From Roseomonas alba (GTDB lineage: Bacteria > Pseudomonadota > Alphaproteobacteria > Acetobacterales > Acetobacteraceae), in contig NZ_JAHYBZ010000014.1 in the NCBI RefSeq assembly GCF_019430885.1, positions 1 to 64,000 of the forward strand: a DNA stretch of 64,000 nt. Reading direction: 5' to 3'. This document shows positions 1-8,380 of this stretch, piece by piece. The stretch's first letter is position 1. Each line of letters begins with the position of its first letter. Made by a program: the position numbers and the translations under genes. The notes beneath the pieces were generated by a model, which saw only the letters and a list, made by a program, of their open reading frames with translations, was not told the origin of the DNA and did no database searches.

Positions 1-1
1 C

Positions 2-703
2 CCGACGCCGCCGCCCCGGCGGCCGACCGCCGAACAGGCCGCGCCCGTGGTGCGCCCACCCAGCCGCCCCGATGCTCGCCCGCGCGGCGCCGCCGCCAAC
101 CAGGCCACCCGCCCGTCATCCGGCACAACCACCCGCAACCGTGCGGCCGCCGGCGCCGCGGCGGGAGCGGCGGGTGCTGCCGCCGGCGCCGCCACGGCGC
201 GGCCACCGGCGCCCGCCGCCCCGGCGCCCGCACCCGCCACGCCGCCCGAGCCACAGCCCTCGGTCGGATCGGTCACCAGCCTGCCCCTGCCGCGCTTCGC
301 CGCGCTGCGGTCGGACGAGGTGAACCTCCGCACCGGACCGGGCACCCGCTTCCCGATCGAATGGACCTATCAGCGACGCGAGCTGCCGGTGGAGATCACT
401 CGGGAATTCGAGCTGTGGCGCCGCATCCGCGATCCCGACGGAACGGAGGGCTGGGTCCACCAATCCACCCTGATGGGCCGCCGCAGCGCCATCGTCCGCG
501 GCGCCCCGGGCAGCGAGACACCGCTGCGCCGCCGGCCCGAGCCCGACGCCGCCCCGGTCGCCCGGCTGCGCCCCGGCGTCATCGTCCGGCTGCGTCAATG
601 CGAGGCCGGCAATCCGTGGTGCGAGGCCCAGACCGGCGACTATCGCGGCTATATCCGGCGCGCCGATCTGTGGGGCGTGCTGCCCGACGAGGAGATCAAG
701 TAG
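2..703 (+). CDS. Bacterial SH3-domain protein, 5' end outside window
   Basis: The reading frame is open to the window edge, so the true start lies upstream; an in-frame GTG at 47 is only the first visible start codon. The visible protein begins with about 80 residues rich in Ala, Pro and Arg, a low-complexity linker. Two SH3-like modules follow. The first carries the classic VNLRTGPGTRFPI signature and GWVHQSTL; the second is weaker, around PEPDAAPVARLRPG and GYIRRADLWGV. Such proteins are usually exported and bind peptidoglycan or act as periplasmic scaffolds. An N-terminal signal peptide would be expected upstream but cannot be seen. It ends 42 bp before the nitrile hydratase-like operon, with no evident functional link. 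Confidence 0.8.
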   Translation, partial: PTPPPRRPTAEQAAPVVRPPSRPDARPRGAAANQATRPSSGTTTRNRAAAGAAAGAAGAAAGAATARPPAPAAPAPAPATPPEPQPSVGSVTSLPLPRFAALRSDEVNLRTGPGTRFPIEWTYQRRELPVEITREFELWRRIRDPDGTEGWVHQSTLMGRRSAIVRGAPGSETPLRRRPEPDAAPVARLRPGVIVRLRQCEAGNPWCEAQTGDYRGYIRRADLWGVLPDEEIK

Positions 704-745
704 CCACGCTGGACGGAGCGGCACCGGCCGGCCTAGCCTCCGCGC

Positions 746-1039
746 ATGTCGGAAGAAACGCCCATTCCAGCCATCCACGACCTCGGCGGCGCGGCCCGGT
801 TCCGCTGCACCCCGGTCGAGCATGACGAAGTCCCGCCCGACGCCTTCGGCAAGAAGGTCGACGCGCTGCGCCAGATCCTGGCGCAGAAGGGGCTGATGAC
901 GGTGGATGAGCTCCGCCGCGGGATCGAATCCATCCCCGAGCCCGAGTATTTCGCCCTCGGCTATTACGAGCGCTGGCTGCGGTCCATCGCCGGGCTGATG
1001 GTCGAGAAGGGCATGGTCGCGAAGGACGTGCTGGAATGA
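746..1039 (+). CDS. Nitrile hydratase/thiocyanate hydrolase-like subunit, N-terminal half of beta
   Basis: 97 residues matching only the N-terminal, helical half of nitrile hydratase beta: the IHDLGG motif near residues 10-15, a VDELRRGIE segment and the YYERWLRS motif. In ordinary nitrile hydratases this is fused to an SH3-like C-terminal half; here that half is the next gene, whose ATG overlaps this stop codon (ATGA). Thiocyanate hydrolase and the toyocamycin nitrile hydratase are known enzymes with the same split architecture. The product should form a heterotrimeric unit with the two downstream proteins and hydrate a nitrile-like or thiocyanate-like substrate in the cytoplasm. The substrate cannot be told from sequence reading. 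Confidence 0.85.
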   Translation: MSEETPIPAIHDLGGAARFRCTPVEHDEVPPDAFGKKVDALRQILAQKGLMTVDELRRGIESIPEPEYFALGYYERWLRSIAGLMVEKGMVAKDVLE

Positions 1040-1329
1040 GCGGTGCCCCCCGATTCGCCCCCGGTGCGACCGTGCGCGTGAAGGATGACTGGCCCGAGCG
1101 CCGCGGCCCCTGCCACATCCGCACGCCGCACTACATCCGCGGCCGCACGGGCACCGTCGTCCGGCCCCTCGGCGCCTTCGCCAATCCCGAGGACCTGGCC
1201 TTCGCCCGGCCGGCGCCGAAGCGCACGCTGTACCATGTGCTGTTTCCGCAGGAACCGATCTGGCACGAAGGCCGGGCCGGCGACACCGTGATGGTGGAAG
1301 TCTTCGAACACTGGCTGGAGGAGGCCTGA
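1036..1329 (+). CDS. Nitrile hydratase/thiocyanate hydrolase-like subunit, C-terminal half of beta
   Basis: 97 residues corresponding to the SH3-like C-terminal domain of nitrile hydratase beta: FAPGATVRVKDDWP, then HIRTPHYIRGRTGTV, a hallmark of the family whose Arg residues contact the metal-bound cysteines of alpha, then LYHVLFPQEPIW. It starts inside the stop of the previous gene and ends 1 bp before the alpha-type gene, so the three are translationally coupled. Being separate from its N-terminal partner is the feature that distinguishes thiocyanate-hydrolase-like enzymes from standard two-subunit nitrile hydratases. A metallochaperone/activator protein, which often resembles beta, is not seen elsewhere in the window. 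Confidence 0.85.
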   Translation: MSGAPRFAPGATVRVKDDWPERRGPCHIRTPHYIRGRTGTVVRPLGAFANPEDLAFARPAPKRTLYHVLFPQEPIWHEGRAGDTVMVEVFEHWLEEA

Positions 1330-1330
1330 C

Positions 1331-1912
1331 ATGGCCGCACCCCCGCGTCCCGACAGCATTGCGCTGCTCGACCGCCTGATGGCCGCGCTGGAAGCCAAGG
1401 GCATCGCCACCGAGGCCGAAGTCGCCGCGCGCCAGGCCATCACCGACCGCGCCAGCCCCGAAACCGGTGCCCGCATGGTGGCCAAGGCCTGGACGGACCC
1501 GGCCTATCGCGCCCTGTTGCTGTCCGACGGCAAGGCCGCGGCCGAGGAGATGGGTGTCTCCATGGCCGGCGCCCCGCCGCTTGGTGTGCTGGAGAACACG
1601 CCGGCGCGGCATCACCTGGTCGTCTGCACGCTGTGTTCCTGCTACCCGCGTGCGGTGCTGGGCTACCCGCCCAACTGGTACAAGTCCTTCGCCTACCGGT
1701 CCCGGGCCGTGCGCGAACCCCGCGCCGTGCTGGCGGAATGGGGGCTGAACCTCGCGGACAACGTGGAACTGCGCGTGGTCGACAGCACGGCGGATTATCG
1801 CTGGATGGTGCTGCCGATGCGCCCGGCCGGGACGGAAGGCTGGGACGAGGCGAGGCTGGCGTCGCTGGTCACGCGGGATGCGATGATCGGGGTGGCGGTG
1901 CCGATCGTCTGA
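1331..1912 (+). CDS. Nitrile hydratase alpha / thiocyanate hydrolase gamma-like catalytic subunit, Co-type
   Basis: 193 residues, close to the usual 195-210. It carries the metal claw VCTLCSC (C99, C102, C104 with S103); Thr after the first Cys marks the cobalt type, where iron enzymes have Ser. The downstream motif NWYKSFAYRSRAVREPRAVL is typical of the family. In active enzymes the two latter cysteines are oxidised to sulfinic and sulfenic acid and, with two backbone amides, bind Co(III). It is the last gene of the three-gene operon and is followed by a strong palindromic element. The alternative is a true thiocyanate hydrolase gamma subunit; sequence reading alone cannot separate the two. 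Confidence 0.88.
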   Translation: MAAPPRPDSIALLDRLMAALEAKGIATEAEVAARQAITDRASPETGARMVAKAWTDPAYRALLLSDGKAAAEEMGVSMAGAPPLGVLENTPARHHLVVCTLCSCYPRAVLGYPPNWYKSFAYRSRAVREPRAVLAEWGLNLADNVELRVVDSTADYRWMVLPMRPAGTEGWDEARLASLVTRDAMIGVAVPIV

Positions 1913-1920
1913 CCGGCGGA

Positions 1921-2020
1921 TTGGAGGGACTTCGTCCCTCCAAACTACCCCACCAAAGGCCGTAGGGCCTTTGGCGCGGTGAGGTCCGGAGAGAGGCAGG
2001 GTCCCTCTCCATCTCCGCCA
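1921..2020. repeat. Composite palindromic intergenic element, copy A
   Basis: Three hairpins in a row. The first has a perfect 10-bp stem, TTGGAGGGAC at 1921-1930 pairing with 1934-1943 around a TTC loop. A linker ACTACCCCA follows, then a second stem, CCAAAGGCC at 1953-1961 pairing with 1966-1974. A CGCGGTGAGGT linker leads to a weaker third hairpin (GGAGAG...CTCTCC, about 1998-2020). The first hairpin directly follows the nitrile hydratase-like operon and could act as its terminator. The same hairpin-linker-hairpin plan recurs at several other places in this window with different stem sequences. Confidence 0.75.
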
Positions 2021-2057
2021 GCGGCCTAATCTTCGCGCGTATGAGACAACGCCCCTT

Positions 2058-3068
2058 TCACGCCACGGAGGGCTCCGTCGTCGCCGCAGCCTCTGCGGCC
2101 GGATCGGCTGCGGGGCTTTCCTCGGCGGGCGCTTCGGCGATCGGCGCGGACGGAGCAGGTGGGTCGAAGGGCGGCAGAGGATCGTCCCCGATGCCCACCA
2201 TCACGGCGACATCCACATGCAGCCTGCCGAAATCGTCGGCCTTGCCGAAGAAGCCGCCACCGACCGGCACGGCCTGGTCCGGCGTCCGGGTCGCGCCGAC
2301 GCGGATGAGGTTCTCGCCGGCCACCAGCCCGTTGGTCGGGTCGTACTCCACCCAGCCCGCGCCAGGGACATAGACGGAGCACCAGGCGTGGGTGGCACCG
2401 CCGCCAACCACGCCCGTGCCAGTCGCGTCATAGAGGTAGCCGCTGACGAAGCGCGCGGCCAGGCCAAGGCTGCGGGCCGCTTCCATCATCAGCAACGTGA
2501 AGTCGCGACACGCGCCCCTGCCGGTTTCGAGGGTCACAACCGGGCTGTTCGTGCCCTCGGCGTCACGGGCTTCGTAGGTGAATTCGTCGCGGATGGCGCG
2601 CGTCATCGCCTCGAGCATCGGCAGGGTACGCGTCGCCCCGCCCTGGGCCAGGAAGCGCCGTGCCCAGGCATCCACCCGGCGCTGCGGGTCGGGCAGGTGG
2701 CGTTCCCGCAGCCGCGCCAAGTCCGGGGCTTCCTCGGCGGCGTAGGAGAAGGGGAAGACCTCGACCGACGGATCGACGGTGGCGCGGGGCAGTTCCGGCC
2801 CGGCCGGGTAGTGGGTGAGGTCGAGCTCAGAGGTGATCTCGAGGTGATCGGTCCGTGCATCCGCTTCCCAGTCGATCAGGCAGACGGAATTGCCGAAGAC
2901 GTCATGCGCCCAGCGGGTGACCCGCGGAACGGGAGACACGGCGAGCGTCGCGTCATGCAGCCGCAGGTCGTGGCTGTCGCGCGGACGCACCATCAGCCGG
3001 TGCTGCGTCAACCCGACGGGCGTCTTGTACTCGTAACGCGTCATGTGACGGATGCGGATGCGGGCCAT
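2058..3068 (-). CDS. Transglutaminase-like cysteine protease
   Basis: 336 residues from an ATG preceded by GGAGGA at good spacing; a longer frame exists upstream but lacks such a site. The N-terminal part (YEYKTPVGLTQHRLMVRPR) is the bacterial transglutaminase-like N-terminal region. The core holds the papain-like triad: C187 in GRGACRDF, H227 in ATHAWC and D243 in VEYDPTNG. Proteins of this type are usually cytoplasmic or periplasmic peptidases or amidases of unknown substrate. The tail after residue 300 is Ala/Pro/Glu-rich and low complexity. It lies just downstream of the CBS-BON gene on the same strand, about 100 bp away, possibly co-transcribed. Confidence 0.85.
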   Translation of the reverse strand: MARIRIRHMTRYEYKTPVGLTQHRLMVRPRDSHDLRLHDATLAVSPVPRVTRWAHDVFGNSVCLIDWEADARTDHLEITSELDLTHYPAGPELPRATVDPSVEVFPFSYAAEEAPDLARLRERHLPDPQRRVDAWARRFLAQGGATRTLPMLEAMTRAIRDEFTYEARDAEGTNSPVVTLETGRGACRDFTLLMMEAARSLGLAARFVSGYLYDATGTGVVGGGATHAWCSVYVPGAGWVEYDPTNGLVAGENLIRVGATRTPDQAVPVGGGFFGKADDFGRLHVDVAVMVGIGDDPLPPFDPPAPSAPIAEAPAEESPAADPAAEAAATTEPSVA

Positions 3069-3171
3069 GCAAGGATTCCTCCGGTTCGCGCAATACCAGG
3101 GAACCGCGGCCCCGGGCGAGAGTTGCCCGTGCTGCGGCCGGCGCCATGGCACCGGCCGCACGATACGGGAT

Positions 3172-3870
3172 TCAGACGCCGCCGTAGATGAAGACCGGCA
3201 TGGGCTGGGTGTCGTCCGTCACGGATTTCACACCAGGCACGTTCTCGGCCAGCACGCGCAGCGCGCGCTGCACGGCGTCGGAACGGCGGAAGCCGTGGAA
3301 GGTGACGACACCGTTCTCGACCTCGACCATGGTGTAGAAGGTGTCGGTCCAGGGCTCCTTCTTCATCGCCGCCATAACGGCGCGGCGGATGCGCTCGTCG
3401 GAGAGTTCGGCTTCCTCATGCGCCGGGGTCACGAGGGCGCGCAGCAGGTCGGCGCGGCTGACGATGCCCTTCAGCTTGTCATCCTCGAGCACCACGACCC
3501 GGCGGATGTGCTGCTCCTCCATCATGTGGGCAATGTGCGCAGCGGTGGTGTCGAGCGCGACGCTGACGACCTTCTCGGTCATCAGATCCTTCGCGGTGAC
3601 CCCGTGGGTGCGCGCGAAGCGTTCGGCCTGGCCGGCCGGATCGCTGAACAGGGACGAGAACCAGGAGGCAGGCTTGTCCTCCTCACCGGCAAGGCGGCGG
3701 ATCAGGTCAGCTTCGGTCACGATGCCAAGCACCTTGCCGGCAGCGTCCACCACCGGCACCGCCGAAATTCCGCGATCGGCGAGCAGTCGGGCCATGGCCA
3801 TCACCGGGGTTTCCGGCGGCACGGTCACGACGTCGGGGGTCATCAGGTCGCGGGCGGTCAGACCAGGCAT
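3172..3870 (-). CDS. CBS-pair and BON domain protein
   Basis: 232 residues with two CBS motifs (about residues 7-62, ARDLMTPDVVTVPPETPV, and 90-148, AKDLMTEKVVSVALDTTA) followed by a BON domain (about 155-228, ending GVKSVTDD). CBS pairs bind adenine nucleotides and act as energy or redox sensors; BON domains bind membranes or protein partners. The combination is common in proteobacteria as a stand-alone regulatory protein of unknown target. The ATG has GGAGGA upstream. It is divergent from the TAXI transporter gene, sharing a 147-bp intergenic region, and may be co-transcribed with the transglutaminase gene that follows. Confidence 0.88.
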   Translation of the reverse strand: MPGLTARDLMTPDVVTVPPETPVMAMARLLADRGISAVPVVDAAGKVLGIVTEADLIRRLAGEEDKPASWFSSLFSDPAGQAERFARTHGVTAKDLMTEKVVSVALDTTAAHIAHMMEEQHIRRVVVLEDDKLKGIVSRADLLRALVTPAHEEAELSDERIRRAVMAAMKKEPWTDTFYTMVEVENGVVTFHGFRRSDAVQRALRVLAENVPGVKSVTDDTQPMPVFIYGGV

Positions 3871-4017
3871 TGGCTCATTCCTCCAGTAAGGCTGTCTCGC
3901 AGAATGCCGCCACTGGCGGCCGGTCGCCTTGCGTCAGATCAACGGCGTGGACTTAACGGCATAGGCAGACAAGGATATCCAGCATCTACAGTCCAAGAAC
4001 ATGGAGGAGGGGCAAAT

Positions 4018-4992
4018 ATGTCCGGGATTTCACGTCGCAATCTCATCGCCGCAGCAGGTGGCGTGATCGCCATGCCGGGTCTGGTGCATGCACAGGCGGC
4101 GCAGCAACTCGCCATCGCCACGGGAACCACAGGCGGCGTCTATTATCCGCTGGGCGGTGCGCTCGCGAATTACCTCTCCCGCGGCATTCCGGGCATGAGC
4201 GCGACCGTCGAGGTAACCGGCGGGTCGGTTGCCAATATGCAACTGCTCGGCGCCAACCGCGTCGGCATCGCCATCACGCAGGTGGACGCGGCGGTGGATG
4301 CGTTGCAGGGGCGTGACCGCTTCCGCGGCCGTCCGGTCGCGGCGCGTGCCATCGCGGTGCTCTACACCAATCGCATGCAGGTGGTGACGGTGGCCTCCAC
4401 CGGCATCCGGTCGATGGAAGACATGAAGGGCAAGCGCGTGTCCACCGGTGCGCCGGGATCGGCGACCGAGGTCATGGCGTTCCGGCTGATCGAAGGCGCG
4501 GGGCTCGATCGCGACAAGGATTTCCGTGCGCGCGAACGCCTGTCGCCGGCCGAGAGCACCAATGCGATCAAGGACGGCAAGCTCGACGCGTATTTCTTCG
4601 TCTCGGGCGTGCCGACCAGCGCGATCACCGATCTCGGCGCGACGCCGGGGGTGCAGCTCGTGCTGATCGACCATGACCAGTACATTCCGAAGATCGTCGA
4701 GAAATACGGTCCGGTCTATTTCCCCGAGGTGATCCCGGCCGGCACCTATCCCGGCCAGACCACACCGAACAAGCAGATGTCGGTCGGCAACATCATGGCG
4801 GTGCGGGATGACATGCCGGCGGACCTGGTCACCAAGATCCTGCAGGTGACCTGGACCAACCGGGAGGATTGGGCGCGGGTACATTCCGCGGCGCGGGACT
4901 TCACCCTGGCGGCCCAGAAATCGGCGGCGGCGGGCATTCCGTGGCACCCGGCGGCCGAGACCTTCTGGAAGGGCCAGGGCGCGAGCCTCTGA
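4018..4992 (+). CDS. TAXI-family TRAP transporter solute-binding protein
   Basis: 324 residues. ATG at 4018 is preceded by GGAGGAG. The N-terminus (SRRNLIAAAGG, ending in VHAQ) is an export signal with a twin-arginine look, although Sec export is also possible. The mature part has the TAXI signature: IATGTTGGVYYPLGGALANYL near the start, then SVANMQLLG, GSATEVMAF, and LDAYFFVSGVPTSAI. These periplasmic proteins deliver a small organic anion, often a dicarboxylate, amino acid or related acid, to a fused TRAP permease. That permease follows about 310 bp downstream, across a palindromic element. The substrate is not predictable here. Confidence 0.92.
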   Translation: MSGISRRNLIAAAGGVIAMPGLVHAQAAQQLAIATGTTGGVYYPLGGALANYLSRGIPGMSATVEVTGGSVANMQLLGANRVGIAITQVDAAVDALQGRDRFRGRPVAARAIAVLYTNRMQVVTVASTGIRSMEDMKGKRVSTGAPGSATEVMAFRLIEGAGLDRDKDFRARERLSPAESTNAIKDGKLDAYFFVSGVPTSAITDLGATPGVQLVLIDHDQYIPKIVEKYGPVYFPEVIPAGTYPGQTTPNKQMSVGNIMAVRDDMPADLVTKILQVTWTNREDWARVHSAARDFTLAAQKSAAAGIPWHPAAETFWKGQGASL

Positions 4993-4999
4993 TCCCACC

Positions 5000-5085
5000 C
5001 GGAGGGGCGAGTCCCTCCGCCACCCCCCGTCGGCGATGCCGCGCATCGCCGATGGAATCCGCCCCGGGGGGCGATGTCCCCCCTG
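5000..5085. repeat. Composite palindromic intergenic element, copy F
   Basis: This lies between the TAXI binding protein and its permease. A first hairpin (CGGAGGG at 5000-5006 with CCCTCCG at 5013-5019) is followed by linker CCACCCCCC and a perfect 10-bp stem, TCGGCGATGC (5030-5039) with 5043-5052 around CGC. A third hairpin, GGGGGG...CCCCCC, lies at about 5066-5083. A further related stem (GGAAAGGG...CCCTTTCC) sits at about 5256-5277, just upstream of the permease start. In an operon such structures could set the ratio of binding protein to permease by pausing, attenuation or RNA stabilisation. That role is inference. Confidence 0.65.
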
Positions 5086-5304
5086 GAACACCGTCATCCG
5101 GCGCAGGGCGCGATTGTCGGGACGCGCGCCCGGGGCTGTCCCCCGTGCACAAGAAGGCGCTGACAGCGCCGCACGGTGCCAGGCGATGGAGTCCGGGATC
5201 CATGGACGTTGCACGGCAACATCCGTCGATTCCCGAGGCGGGGGTCAAGTCCGGAAAGGGCGAGGTCCCTTTCCGCCGCACGCATCGCCGATCGGAGCAC
5301 CATT

Positions 5305-7311
5305 GTGTCCAACAACCACCACCTGCCGCCCGAGGCAGCCGTCGATAACCTTGACGATGCGACCGCCGCCCGCATCGAGGAACTGATCGAGGAAGAAGAG
5401 GGCGCACAGAACCGCTTCTCCGGCTGGCTCGGCTATGGCGCGACCATGCTCGCGCTGGCCATGTCGCTGTTTCATCTCTGGGCGGCCTGGGACATCGTGC
5501 CCACCACCACGCTGCGCTATGTGCATGTCGGCTTCGCGCTGGTGCTCGGCTTCGTGCTGTTCCCGGTGCTGCGGCGCTTCCGCAACCGGCTGATGCCATG
5601 GGACGTCGTGCTCGCCGCGGCGGCCGTCTATTGCATCTGGTACCTGATCGCCGGCGGCGACGATCTCCAGGACCGCTACATCTTCCCGGAGCCGATGGAC
5701 CTCGTCGTCGGCTGGATGCTGATCGCACTGGTGCTGGAAGCCGCGCGGCGCACCACGGGACCGGTGATGCCGGTCGTGGCGATCCTGTTCCTGCTCTACG
5801 GCTTCTTCGGCAACCACCTGCCGCCGCCCTGGCAGCACCAGGGCTATGATTCCGAGCGGCTGATCCCGCACCTGACCATCACGCTGGAGGGGATATTCGG
5901 CACGGCGGTCGATGTCTCCGCGACGCTGATCATCCTGTTCACCATCTATGGCGCGATCCTGCAGGCGAGTGGGGCGGGAAAGTTCTTCGTCGACTTCTCC
6001 TTCGCCGCGACGGGCGGCAAGGCAGCGAGCGCAGGGCGGACCGTGGTGCTGTCCTCCTTCCTGCTCGGCGGACCATCCGGGTCAGGCGTGGCGACCACCG
6101 TCACCCTCGGCACCGTTGCCTGGCCGATGATGAAGAAGGTGGGGTATCGCGCCGACGATGCGGGCGGGTTGCTCGCCGCGGGCGGGCTGGGGGCGATCAT
6201 CTCGCCGCCCGTGCTCGGCGCGGCGGCCTTCCTGATCGCCGAGTACCTGAAGATCGGCTATCTCGACGTGCTGAAGATGGCGGTGATCCCGACCATTCTC
6301 TACTACGCCTCGCTGCTCTTCATGGTGGAACTGGACCAGCGGCGCATTTCCGCCGAGCGCGGCGGCATCAGCGCCGTGGAAGGCATGACGGTCGAGCCCA
6401 TCCCGCAGCTCGTGCGGAAGTACGGGTTCCACTTCTCCTCCCTGATCGCGATCATCGTCTTCATGGTGTGGGGGTATTCGGCAACGCTGTCGGTGCTCTA
6501 CGCCATGATCGTCGCCGTGGTGCTGTCCTTCATCCGGCCCGAACAGGCGCTGTGGCCGCGCAAGCTGATCGAGACGCTGGCCAGCGGCGCCATCCAGGCC
6601 GTGGGCATCGCCGCCGTCTGCGCAAGCGCCGGCATCATCGTCGGCATCATCACGCTGACGGGGCTCGGGCTGAAGTTCAGCGACATCGCCATCCAGGCGG
6701 CGGGCGGATCGATCGTGGTGACCGCGCTCTACACCGCGCTGATCGTGTGGGTGATCGGCCTCGCCGTGCCGGTGACGGCATCCTACATCATCTGCGCGGT
6801 GGTGGCCGCGCCCGCGTTGATGAAGCTCGGCGTGCCGGACTACGCGGCGCATATGTTCGTCTTCTACTACGCCGTGCTGTCCGAGGTGTCCCCACCCACC
6901 GCGCTGTCCCCCTTCGCGGCCGCGGCGATCACCGGCGCGGGGCCGTACCGCACCACGTTGCAGGCGTGGAAATACACCCTGCCGGCTTTCCTGCTGCCCT
7001 TCGTCTTCGTCACCGACCCCGAGGGCGTCGGCCTGCTGCTGAGCTTCACGCCCAGCATGACCTGGATCGACGTGATCTGGCAGTTCGTGCTGGCGGCGGC
7101 AGGCCTCGCCGCGCTGGCAGCGGCAGCGCAGGGCTACGGGCGGCGCTTGATGGCAGCGTGGGAGCGCGTCGGCCTGGCGATCGCCGGACTGCTGATGATC
7201 TTCCCCGCGCTAATCGAACACTTCGCGGCGGATCTGCTGCCCTATCCGCACTGGATCGGGATGGCGCTGGCGGTGGGGCTGCTGGTGCTGCAACGACCGC
7301 GGGCGGCGTGA
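5305..7311 (+). CDS. TRAP transporter fused permease (4TM/12TM)
   Basis: 668 residues from a GTG at 5305 with CGGAG about 9 bp upstream; no ATG lies near the conserved start. After a short acidic cytoplasmic segment the chain is almost entirely hydrophobic. The first four or so helices correspond to the DctQ-like small subunit fused to a DctM-like large subunit. Family landmarks include the GGPSGSGVATTVTLG loop around residues 255-270, IISPPVLGAAAFLIAEYL, and SEVSPPTALSPFAAAAITGA near 530-550. It imports the ligand captured by the upstream TAXI protein, driven by a sodium or proton gradient. A perfect hairpin follows the stop codon. Confidence 0.92.
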   Translation: MSNNHHLPPEAAVDNLDDATAARIEELIEEEEGAQNRFSGWLGYGATMLALAMSLFHLWAAWDIVPTTTLRYVHVGFALVLGFVLFPVLRRFRNRLMPWDVVLAAAAVYCIWYLIAGGDDLQDRYIFPEPMDLVVGWMLIALVLEAARRTTGPVMPVVAILFLLYGFFGNHLPPPWQHQGYDSERLIPHLTITLEGIFGTAVDVSATLIILFTIYGAILQASGAGKFFVDFSFAATGGKAASAGRTVVLSSFLLGGPSGSGVATTVTLGTVAWPMMKKVGYRADDAGGLLAAGGLGAIISPPVLGAAAFLIAEYLKIGYLDVLKMAVIPTILYYASLLFMVELDQRRISAERGGISAVEGMTVEPIPQLVRKYGFHFSSLIAIIVFMVWGYSATLSVLYAMIVAVVLSFIRPEQALWPRKLIETLASGAIQAVGIAAVCASAGIIVGIITLTGLGLKFSDIAIQAAGGSIVVTALYTALIVWVIGLAVPVTASYIICAVVAAPALMKLGVPDYAAHMFVFYYAVLSEVSPPTALSPFAAAAITGAGPYRTTLQAWKYTLPAFLLPFVFVTDPEGVGLLLSFTPSMTWIDVIWQFVLAAAGLAALAAAAQGYGRRLMAAWERVGLAIAGLLMIFPALIEHFAADLLPYPHWIGMALAVGLLVLQRPRAA

Positions 7312-7318
7312 CAGGCCA

Positions 7319-7339
7319 GGGAGGGGCTTTGCCCCTCCC
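7319..7339 (+). terminator. Hairpin after TRAP permease
   Basis: A perfect 9-bp stem, GGGAGGGGC at 7319-7327 with its complement at 7331-7339 and a TTT loop, lies 7 bp after the permease stop. There is no clear T-tract, so it may be a processing or stabilising hairpin rather than a strict intrinsic terminator. It resembles the first hairpin of the composite elements elsewhere in this window. Confidence 0.55.
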
Positions 7340-7393
7340 CATCGCGGTCACTGTCGCATCGTCGCGCGTATGGAGCAGAGCTCTTCCCGGATC

Positions 7394-8368
7394 CTACTCC
7401 GCCACCCGCGACCACCCCTCGCCCGGATCGAACCGCGTGATCGCCGCGGCCGCCTGCGCCGTGTCCGGTCCCAGGTCGCGTTCCCAAACCATCCCGTCGT
7501 GGCTGACCATGAAGGTCTTGATCCCCGACACGCCATAGCGGGCCGGCCAGGCAACGATCGCGAAGCCGCCGATCATCCGCCCGTTCACCACATAGTCCAG
7601 CGCCCCGCCCCGCGCCGCCGGCCCCTGCCCTGCGAGGATGCGGAACAGGTAGCCGTGAAAGGGCTGTGGTGCGGTGCTGCCGGCGGCGTGGCCGTAGCCC
7701 TCGGCGCTGGCCTCGGCCGCGAGCGGACCGAGCGGGCTTTCCGGCGCGCCCGGTTCGCTCGGCCAGTAGAGGCCGTCATGTTGTCCCGGCGTGGACATGA
7801 AGCGCTGCGCATAGACGCGCAACGCGCCCTGCCGACCGGGGCCCCGGGCGTATTCCTCCTGCACGCGGACCAACTCGCGCAGCGTGTCGATGGTGTCGAG
7901 CTCGTTGCGGCCGATGCGGCGATCGACGATCTCCTGCGTCGCGGCCGCAGTGTCGAAGCGCCAGGTGCCGTTGCGCTGGACCAGCACGAGCGGCAGCGGC
8001 CAGCCATCCTCGCCCACCTGCAGCACCGCGCGACCGGGGCTGGGGCGGACGATCTCCGATTTCCGGTCAAAGGCGGCGAGGAAGGCATCCCGCGCCGCCC
8101 GATCGGCCACCGGATCGCCGGAGCGCAGCAGCCGCATGCTCCCCAGCCCAAGCACGCGCAGCGCCTGGCGATCGCCCGGGGCGCGCAGCGCGGCCACCAG
8201 GGCGGAGAAGCCCTCTTCCGGCGTGCGGAAGGTCTGCTGCGAGGGCGCGCGCCGCCGGGGCGCGGGCTGCTCGGCGGCGGGCGGATCACCCGGGACTGGC
8301 GCCTGGGCCAGGGCCACGGGGGTGAGGATCAGGGCGGCGAGGGCGCCGCGCAGGGCAGTCCGGATCAT
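7394..8368 (-). CDS. DUF2950 family secreted protein, copy 1
   Basis: 324 residues with a signal peptide (first ~21 residues, ending ALAQ). A Pro/Arg-rich linker is followed by the DUF2950 body: PEEGFSALVAALRA, TWRFDTAAATQEIVDRRIGRNEL, YAQRFMSTPGQHDGLYWP, YHGYLFRI-type segment, and a C-terminal VNGRMIGGFAIVAWPARYGVSGIKTFMVSHDG block. The family is periplasmic and of unknown function; in many proteobacteria its gene sits beside a DUF3300 gene, as here, 12 bp downstream on the same strand. A second DUF3300-DUF2950 pair lies at 53.3-56.2 kb, and the two DUF2950 proteins are clearly similar along their length. Confidence 0.85.
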   Translation of the reverse strand: MIRTALRGALAALILTPVALAQAPVPGDPPAAEQPAPRRRAPSQQTFRTPEEGFSALVAALRAPGDRQALRVLGLGSMRLLRSGDPVADRAARDAFLAAFDRKSEIVRPSPGRAVLQVGEDGWPLPLVLVQRNGTWRFDTAAATQEIVDRRIGRNELDTIDTLRELVRVQEEYARGPGRQGALRVYAQRFMSTPGQHDGLYWPSEPGAPESPLGPLAAEASAEGYGHAAGSTAPQPFHGYLFRILAGQGPAARGGALDYVVNGRMIGGFAIVAWPARYGVSGIKTFMVSHDGMVWERDLGPDTAQAAAAITRFDPGEGWSRVAE

Positions 8369-8380
8369 TGCATGCCTCCC

